Assembly (NCBI GenBank): GCA_038087015.1
Contig: JASBNA010000021.1
Location: forward strand, 124,001 to 188,000
Reading direction: 5' to 3'
From: Cerrena zonata
Lineage: Eukaryota > Basidiomycota > Agaricomycetes > Polyporales > Cerrenaceae
Length of the DNA: 64,000 nucleotides
The position numbers and the translations under genes were made by a program. Below are positions 57,345 to 64,000 of the stretch, one piece after another; within the stretch, counting starts at the first letter, position 1, and each line of letters starts with the position of its first letter. The notes under the pieces were generated by a model. It did no database searches, was not told the origin of the DNA, and saw nothing but the letters and a program-made list of their open reading frames with translations.

Positions 57345-58498
57345 ATGTCAATGGACTATGTTGCCCAGGGTGAAGCTGACTTGCATAACCTTACAATAAC
57401 AAGATATGTTCATGTCGCAATTGCAACGGTAAGCTCATTATCAAACCCTATAGTTTATGCATACTCACGTTCATTGAACAACGTATTTTTTCTCTAGGCA
57501 TGGATATGGGACGCTATCGTGTCGTTCTCTACTGAAATCGAAGCCTTTATCGATCGCCGTTTATTCTGGGTCGATTTTGTCTACTTATCGTCACGGTACG
57601 ATGTCACTCTTAAACGAAGGCTATTGTGTACTAATGACATTATCCAGGATACTGACACTATTCGTTGCTATATGCGAGATTATTGTAGTTGGTGGGTATA
57701 TCTCAGACAGTTCCAGGTTATCTGCTTATTATTTCCCCACTCAGTCGCACCATTAAGCAATAGTCACTGCAACACTATGGTGCACGTCATCAGTGCATTG
57801 GGCACAACGACAACTTGCCTTGGAACAATGCTTTTCCTCGCACGAGCGAGGAGCGTATTCTTTCACTCACAGTGGGCGAGACTAGTGTTCCTCGCCTTGT
57901 GGTTCATCGCAGTTGGAGGAGTGATCTCCACCACTCCCTTCGCCTTCTATGGAGCTCGCGTCGAGCCGGGCGGTCTATGCATGGTCTCGAAAGTCAGCAC
58001 GATTGAATCGGTCGGATCCTTGTCTGTTGCTGCCTTCGATGTCACCGTGTTTGTGACGATCACGTACCGTATCTTGGCCATGGAGAGAAAATTGGGTCGT
58101 TGGGCAATGGTTAGAGCATTCTTCCTAGGCTCCAAGGCCGGGTCCATCTCGAGAGCTCTGTTGCGTACCGGACAACTATATTTCTTGTAAGTCCTAAGTT
58201 TCAAAAGTGATTCACACATGTTTTAACTGAGTTTCATATTTTACGTAGCCCAATGTTGGTTTTGATGATATTTCTTCTTTTGTTCGAGTTCTCGTCATTT
58301 GTACAAGCCGACTTCGTGCTACAATGTCGTGCAGCTGCATACTGTGCTCTTGCTGTGTTTTACAACATCATGGCATGTAGAGTGTTCCGCTTGCTTCGTC
58401 TCGTCGACCCGGCGGATCCGTATGCTCAAACCGTAGAAATATCCGTCCTCCAATTTCGGAACGTACCGAGAGGCGTCGAGAGTACCTTTAATTTATAA
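57345..58498 (+). CDS. Seven-helix fungal membrane protein, paralogue D
   Basis: Exons 57345-57428, 57498-57595, 57648-57691, 57745-58186 and 58249-58498 sum to 918 nt, 305 residues. Exons 2 and 3 again measure 98 and 44 nt. It is close to paralogue C along its length: AWIWDAIVSFSTE, FVYLSSRILTLF, FLARARSVFFHS, GSISRALLRTGQLYFF and NIMACRVFRLLRLVDP. Seven hydrophobic segments are visible. A second in-frame ATG two codons downstream (57351) could also be the start. The short C-terminal tail, about 30 residues, differs from C. No function is known for the family. Confidence 0.85.
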
Positions 58499-58821
58499 AC
58501 AGATAGTAGTGTTTGTATCTTCAAGTCAAAGGTAGGCTTTCCTTCGCAGAATTAGCAATGTCGCTGTTGCTAATAGTCTCTTTTAGAGGATGTGGACACA
58601 TATTAAATAGAATTAAGTACACCAAAAACATCGAATACTAATCAAACCTTTGACATCTTCTCTCAACGAGAGGTCCAAACAGCGTGAAATCAGATCCATA
58701 TTGTTGTCGAAGAAAAGCTATAAGCTACAAAGGGCTAAGAATACAAGTACGCGTAAGGTAGATAGGCGATCAAAGCCATAAGCTGGAACTAGGTATATAT
58801 CCAAAGAGAAGGGCGTAAAGA
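58499..58821. other. Intergenic between convergent genes
   Basis: 3' flanks of paralogue D and the Sos7-like gene. Nothing recognised. Confidence 0.4.
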
Positions 58822-60045
58822 TTATTGGTCTGCCCTAGCCATGGCCAATAGGGCAGCAATAAGTCCCGATACATCGTTCGCCAGTGTGTAGACCCCAATG
58901 ACTTCTTCTAGAGAGCTAGATATGCCTTCGACCTGCGCTTCAGCAAGTCGTCTAGTATTCGGAACGAATAGGAGAGTTATGATAACACGTTTGCGAGCGC
59001 CGTTTGGTTTATCCAGAGAATACGTGAGACGTAGTTCATTTTCGGAGGTCGCTTGGTGTGATTCCAGGGAGCAGAGTTCTTTGTGGGTTTTGAGTGCGGC
59101 AGTGTACCTATACCTTTGTTCAGTCCGGTGTCCTTCGAACGAAACATAGAAAGGATAGACCCACCAGTCGTATAAACCCATGACTCTTCCATCTTCCACT
59201 TCGTTCTTACAAGCTTTGACTTGTTTCTCGGCTTCAGCCCTTTCCATTCTCAACCTCTCGACATATTTGGCCCCTTCTTTCACCCGACCCTTGACCTCTT
59301 CGACATTCTCGTTCATGACCTGTAACTCTTCATCCAGAGATTGCATCTTTTCATCCTGTGCGTCAGCCTGCGCCGTGGCAGCAGCAATAGTGAGCCGAGG
59401 TTGAGGATGTATTTGTCTTAAGCGACTAAGTTGGAGCTTCGCGTCAAGTATTTGTTGTGCAAGTGTCGCAGCTTCCTTCGTTAGAGCCCTAGCTTTGACA
59501 TAATCTACGGAAAGCTGAATATTGTTCATATAAGATATCAGTATTTATGCGTACCTTCTTCAACCAGCGGTGCAAGTTTCTGAACGTTCTCCTGTGTTTC
59601 GGCCAGTTTCAATTTAGCCTCTTTCAAGACCTCTTTCTTCTTCTCATTCGCTTGTCTGAGTTTTTCGTTGTCCGCAGCTTTAATATCTGGAGCGTCATCG
59701 CTAACAATGATCTTGATATATTGGTTCTTCGCCTTGTGCTCCAAATATTGAAACTTCAGTTTCCTGAAGAACGACTAACACATACATGTTAGCTCACAAT
59801 AGCAATATATGCTTGTATCTCACCAATTTTTCAGCTAGATCATTCGACACCATTGCCGGGTCCACGAGTCCTCCGGCATTTTCACCGGAAGATAAAGCAA
59901 GATTCAAGCCAATGTCTTCTGAAGCAGCACGAGTGTCAAAGAGATGTTTCGAGTTTACTAGGTTAAGATTTGCGCTATCAAGCGAGCCTTGAAGCTTTCT
60001 TGCATGTTCTACTGCAGCAGTTAGGTCCTTTTCGTGAGAGGTCAT
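58822..60045 (-). CDS. SOS7: Kinetochore protein Sos7-like coiled-coil protein
   Basis: Four minus-strand exons, 60045-59824, 59774-59555, 59504-59165 and 59107-58822, sum to 1068 nt, 355 residues. The N-terminal block (GLVDPAMVSNDLAEKL, then SFFRKLKFQYLEHKAKNQY) resembles the signature of the Sos7 coiled-coil domain. Sos7 in fission yeast acts at the kinetochore with the Mis12/KNL1-linked Kre28-type complex. Long heptad-like stretches follow (about residues 95-235, for example KLRQANEKKKEVLKEAKLKL and EVEEVKGR-type repeats), then a compact C-terminal domain of about 110 residues (RLTYSLDKPNGARKRVIITL). There is no signal peptide or membrane helix. The start is the first Met of the open frame. 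An MCB and an E-box sit within 70 bp upstream. Confidence 0.75.
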
Positions 60046-60078
60046 GATGAAAGAATGCTTTCAGGCGGTGAGAAACAA

Positions 60079-60112
60079 GGCGCGTTGGTACGCGACGCGT
60101 TTGTGTCACGTG
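60079..60112 (-). promoter_or_regulatory. MCB and E-box just upstream of the Sos7-like gene
   Basis: GGCGCG at about 60079-60084, ACGCGT at 60095-60100 and CACGTG at 60107-60112, 35-70 bp before the ATG at 60045. ACGCGT is the MBF box for G1/S genes in yeasts, and CACGTG is a bHLH site. The gap to the neighbouring gene is only about 200 bp, so these sites belong to this promoter. Use in this organism is inferred. Confidence 0.45.
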
Positions 60113-60249
60113 CGCCCATTTTGATATTTTGGACAGGGGTCGGGAGACTGTCAGGAGGCTCAAATATTGTGGTATTCGTTAAGAGTAAGACGAGCCTATT
60201 ATAATTCTATGTATTATTGGATAATAGTATCCTAAAGTCCAGGTTCCGC

Positions 60250-61981
60250 CTAAGCAAAGCACTTTGCAAAGTCGCCCTCTCCGTCGTTCCTGGCAAACGA
60301 CTGGCTCTCCACAAATGCATCTACCGTGCATATCCCATTCCCAGTTCCGCAGAATTCGAGGGGCTGCTGAGCATCGTTGACGAGCACTCTAACGTTTTGC
60401 GTCTCGCCACATTGCAATTTTTCCACCACCATCCTGGCAGAGAACGGCACCAAGCGAGCTGTGAACCAAGTTCGACTTGCGTCCGGTTCGGTGGTGCTCA
60501 AGGGAGCCTTCTGCTTGAACAATCCCATGGCGCTGAAAATTGCAATCATCTGGTTATCGTGTGAGAAGTCCGCGTAGATTGTGCGGTTGAAGGGGAAGGT
60601 TGCGGGATCAGTATCGAGGGTGCGGTTAGTTTGGGTGTTGTCGCGGACAGGGGTGCCAGTGAGTCGAGCGATGAGTTCGTTGATGTATCCTACGCCTTGG
60701 ACAGCTCCGAGCTCTTGACCATAACTGCGTGCTCCAATCAGCTGAAAGTATAAATCAAATGGTGCAAGGGATCATATACTGACCCTGTGTTGTAAAACTT
60801 GTCTAAATCACCGCTGTATGAGAAACCAGAGAAAGCATCTTTCTCAGCGGCGAACAAGTCACAGAAAGGGCTGGGTTTCTCGTGAGCGACAGTATCGAAT
60901 GGACAAAGACTAATGAGGTTGAATATGTCGGCATCAGTGAGATTTGCTCCTGGAGCAGCAGCGTTCAAATTGGCAGTAATGGATGGAGCAAAGACAGACA
61001 ACCATTGGTCGGTCTGTGCATCCGAGTCACCAACTGATGGACACATAGAGTCATCGAGGGTGTCATTTTTCTGACAGATTCAAATAAATCTAGAGAAACA
61101 AAAGAGAGAGGAACCAAACATACGGCTTCATCAATGATCAAATTTATGACGGGTGTCAACGTCTTTTGACTGCCTGTGGCAAAACCTATCGATGTATTTA
61201 TTTGAGCACACGATACTTAAAGCAACACAAGAAATTGTTCATACCTGCAGTCCAGTTACCTGCGGTCGCTACGACCCGGTCACTGCCGGAAGCCCGAACG
61301 AAGGGAATATTCGAAGAGTTCACTAGGTTGGAGTAACGTTGGAAGGCCTCTAGACCGGCATCGAAGGATCTGTGTTTGCATTATTTGTGAGTACACAGAC
61401 CAAATATATTGAAGAGAAACCATACTGAGCGGCACCGAATGGTACTAGATCAGCCACGCCGAGGTCATATGTGTAAGTCTTCAGGAAGTCTAAACGAGAG
61501 TCTGTGTAGTTGGAAACGGATTGGATTTTGGCCAAAGCGGCTTTGATCCTCGTCGAAGCACCGGAGGTGGGGAACCTAGCACCGTGCCTTTGAATCTGGA
61601 GGGGAATTAAAATTTCCCTTCAATATAGTAACAGCAAAGATAACGAATCGGTAAAAACACACAATGTTAACCTTTAGAATAATAAGCATATGAGAGCCTG
61701 TAAGATTTCAACATCGATCATACCTGAGTAACTTCACAGCCTTGGGCTGGAGCTTGGTAGGGCTCGGCAGCGAAATAGGGCGTGTACGGAGCCCAGGTAC
61801 GTTGGAGCTCCGCAGAAACATTCAAATCGGGTGTAATAGTTCGAGCCAAGTTGACCGGAGAACCATTCGCTAAGTATACAAGCCCTGCAAGGACGGGGAG
61901 AACGTCAACAATCATCATGAGCCTGCTTATGAGATTTGAATATCGTTTGAAAGGAATGTGGGTAATATGCGTGGATGCCAA
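60250..61981 (-). CDS. Histidine acid phosphatase, phytase type, secreted
   Basis: Histidine acid phosphatase clan; such fungal enzymes release phosphate from phytate or other esters outside the cell. About eight minus-strand exons, including a 9-nt micro-exon (61671-61663, VNI) that supplies the residues just before the catalytic loop. Joined sequence gives GCEVTQVNI, then IQRHGARFPTSG, with the nucleophilic His in RHGxRxP, and near the C-terminus YADFSHDNQM, with the HD proton donor. Cysteines at CEVTQ, LCPFDT, FCDLF, LQCGET and FCGTG fit the disulfide pattern of secreted phytases. There are two possible starts: 61981 (MASTHITHIP) or 61918 (MMIVDVLPVLAGLVYLANG, a shorter signal peptide). 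The stop is at 60250. Confidence 0.9.
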
Positions 61982-62909
61982 GAGGTAGGCCAGGTTTGAA
62001 GTCGAATCCCCCCCAAGCCGACATTATATACTTTGCCAAGATGAAAGAACCAGAGATTCGGGTCTTGAGAGAAGAGTGCCACACAACTCGTTGAAGTGTG
62101 ATAACATTGGGTGACAACAACCTCTCTGTCCTAGTGATGATCGGGACTGGAAATTCTGTTTACAATCAACCGGTGTGCCCGTTACCAACGGCTTGGCCAC
62201 TCCATAGGAGAGACCATTTACAGGTCGTGTGCCACTAATACCCTTCTGACTATTGGGCTTCGGGCCACCGCATGGTCTAGTTGCAACCAATGTATTACTC
62301 CAAAAGATCGTAAATAAAGAATATGACGGTGATGAGGCAAAACTCACCCTACGCGCTCCTTTGGAAAGACTGCTACGTCGACGAATTGTGCGAGTGCGCG
62401 GGGTGTATCTTATTGACCAAACGGTACTCATCGGACATGCTTCCGACATCCATAGTTGAGGCACTGTTCCAACAAGAGCTGCTCTAGTAAATTAGAAGGC
62501 TCTTCTGGCTTCCTATATGATGTTATGTTATCTTTTCTATAAGCCTGTTACGTTTCACAAGTCATTTCAATAATAGTCTTCTTGAGCATTGCATTAAGCC
62601 TATATACAATACTGAGAAACCTCATAATAAACTTTATGCTTACCCTTCTTGCAAATATTACTAACGTGATATCGTGGTAAAGGTTAAGAACGGCTCGAGG
62701 CAAAATCAAAATCGAGCTGAGAATATTGACCGGATTTGGCAGAGTCGCCATCATTGGGTGCTATGACGTTCTTCGGAATCGTATTCGCGCTCTGGTCTGC
62801 GCTGACAGCGATATGTGATTAAAGGTTACTCTCTATTCATTCGTACACTTGGACGAAGCACCTTGAGGCTTGGAGGTATCTCTGCTGGAAGCTTTCGTCA
62901 GAACCAACC
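61982..62909. other. Intergenic, divergent promoter region
   Basis: Between the phytase (minus) and permease (plus) genes. Open frames at 62024-62464 (minus) and 62253-62459 (plus) overlap each other on opposite strands and look like chance frames. Confidence 0.4.
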
Positions 62910-64000
62910 ATGTCAATGGGTGCTACAGAACCGGAACCCCAGCCCCACGTCGATTCCAGTATAGCAAAGTCCTTTGACAATGACCGAAGTAGCGATACTG
63001 AAGAAGTTATGAACCCCGGACATGCGAGAGGAGTCCTCCCGATACCTCCAGTTGACTCAAAAAGAGGTGGTCTGCACAGGGGACTTTCCGCTAGGCAAGT
63101 TTCGATGATTGCTATAGCTGGTACCATCGGAACTGGTCTGTTTCTGGGTACCGGACGTTCTTTGGCACAGGGCGGTCCTGCAAGCATGCTGATTTGCTAC
63201 ACCATTGTGGGATTCGTGGTGTATGTAACGTTACTTTTACTGGGAGAAATGGGCACGCAGTATCCAGTTGCAGGTATGTTCTCATCTTCGAACTTGGGTC
63301 ATCTTCCATACTTACCATTTCCAGGATCATTCAATGCGTATGCTGTACGATTCTTTTCGCCGTCATACGGTTTTGCGCTGTCTTGGAACTATTGGTTCAA
63401 CGATGCCGTCTCAGTTGCTTCGGATCTAACTGCAGCCCAACTTGTACTTCAGTACTGGACAACATGGCATACTTGGGTTGTCAGTCTTATATTCTGGGTC
63501 TTTCTAGTTGGCATCAATGCTACCCATGTCAAAGCGTATGGTGAACTAGAATATTGGCTCGCTTCTCTAAAGGTTGCTACTATTATTGTATTCATCATCA
63601 TCGGCATACTCGTCAACGTTGGTGTTAATCGGGACCACCACTACATTGGCGGGCATAATTGGACGATCCCTGGAGCTCCGTTCGTCGGCGGATTTGGTGG
63701 ATTTGCCAGGGTCTTTGTAACAGCTAGTTTTGCGTGTTAGTACATATCGTTATATTGTATCCGACGGAACACTGAATGTTGCATGTTAGATGGTGGCACG
63801 GAATCTCTTGGGGTTACGGCGGGTGAAACGAGAAATCCGACTCGCAACATGCCTCGTGTTGTCAAATTTGTATTTTGGAGGTAAGAGTGTTTCATTTTGG
63901 CCCGTAAGACTGACCACTTACATGTGTAGTCGTACAGGATATTGATCTTTTATATTCTGAGTATATTATTAATTGGCCTTAATGGTAGGTCTCCTCGTTC
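62910..64000 (+). CDS. Amino-acid permease, AAT/YAT family, 3' end outside window
   Basis: Plasma-membrane proton-coupled amino-acid transporter of the fungal APC group. Visible exons are 62910-63273, 63325-63735, 63790-63880 and 63938-63984, and the gene continues beyond the window. A hydrophilic cytosolic N-tail of about 55 residues (MSMGATEPEPQPHVDSSIAK) precedes helix 1, which carries the substrate-binding loop IAGTIGTGLFLGTG. Then come helix 2-3 (MLICYTIVGFVVYVTLLLLG with EMGTQYPVAG), FALSWNYWFNDAVSVASDL, and YGGTESLGVTAGETRNPTRN, the family loop after helix 6. Intron 1 is 51 nt, a multiple of three without a stop, so unspliced transcript would add 17 residues. About half of the usual ~560 residues is present. 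Confidence 0.92.

Noticed and set aside
62024..62464. Overlapping open frames on both strands upstream of the permease
   Set aside because: They overlap in antisense, are basic and low in structure, and resemble no family; treated as chance frames.

Overview
The window is nuclear DNA of a filamentous basidiomycete, most likely an Agaricomycete. Genes carry many short GT-AG introns (about 45-70 nt) and very short exons, and gene families typical of mushroom-forming fungi sit among single-copy eukaryotic housekeeping genes. Exon models were read by hand from splice sites, reading frame and family conservation; where the summed exons divide exactly by three, the entry gives the protein length.

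Layout. 0.4-5 kb: a conserved small membrane protein (DUF7727 type), an Ap4A phosphorylase (APA2) and an unrecognised acidic protein. 5.9-9.2 kb: two tandem seven-helix membrane proteins. 9.4-13 kb (minus): a membrane-anchored GtaA-type glutaminase-like protein, followed by an eroded relic of another copy. 14.8-21 kb: an F-box-like protein, a MYND-finger protein, the ribonucleotide reductase small subunit (RNR2) and a secreted APP1-type phosphatase. 21-24.8 kb: a gene-poor stretch with an AT-rich island holding GC-rich hairpins. 24.8-35 kb: a second glutaminase-like gene, PEX5 and a cytochrome P450. 35.8-37.5 kb: a truncated glutaminase-like pseudogene. 38.9-50.3 kb: ILV3 (dihydroxy-acid dehydratase), then two more glutaminase-like genes in tandem. 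50.8-54 kb (minus): an FAD monooxygenase and ETF alpha. 55-58.5 kb: a second tandem pair of the seven-helix family. 58.8-64 kb: a Sos7-like kinetochore protein, a histidine acid phosphatase (phytase type) and the 5' part of an amino-acid permease cut by the window end.

The most striking content is the dispersed glutaminase-like family: four intact genes, one truncated pseudogene and one relic within 41 kb. The four intact genes share about 18 exons, many of identical length. Each encodes a signal peptide, a GtaA-like ectodomain, one transmembrane helix and a cytosolic tail ending in a short amphipathic segment plus a PPSY (PPxY-type) motif. This looks like a cell-surface enzyme or receptor-like family with a possible link to WW-domain ubiquitin ligases.

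Five otherwise conserved genes (DUF7727, APA2, one seven-helix gene, the FAD monooxygenase and ETF alpha) each contain exactly one apparent 1-nt indel. Four are extra bases in short homopolymers. Sequence or assembly error is the simplest explanation, though real lesions cannot be excluded.
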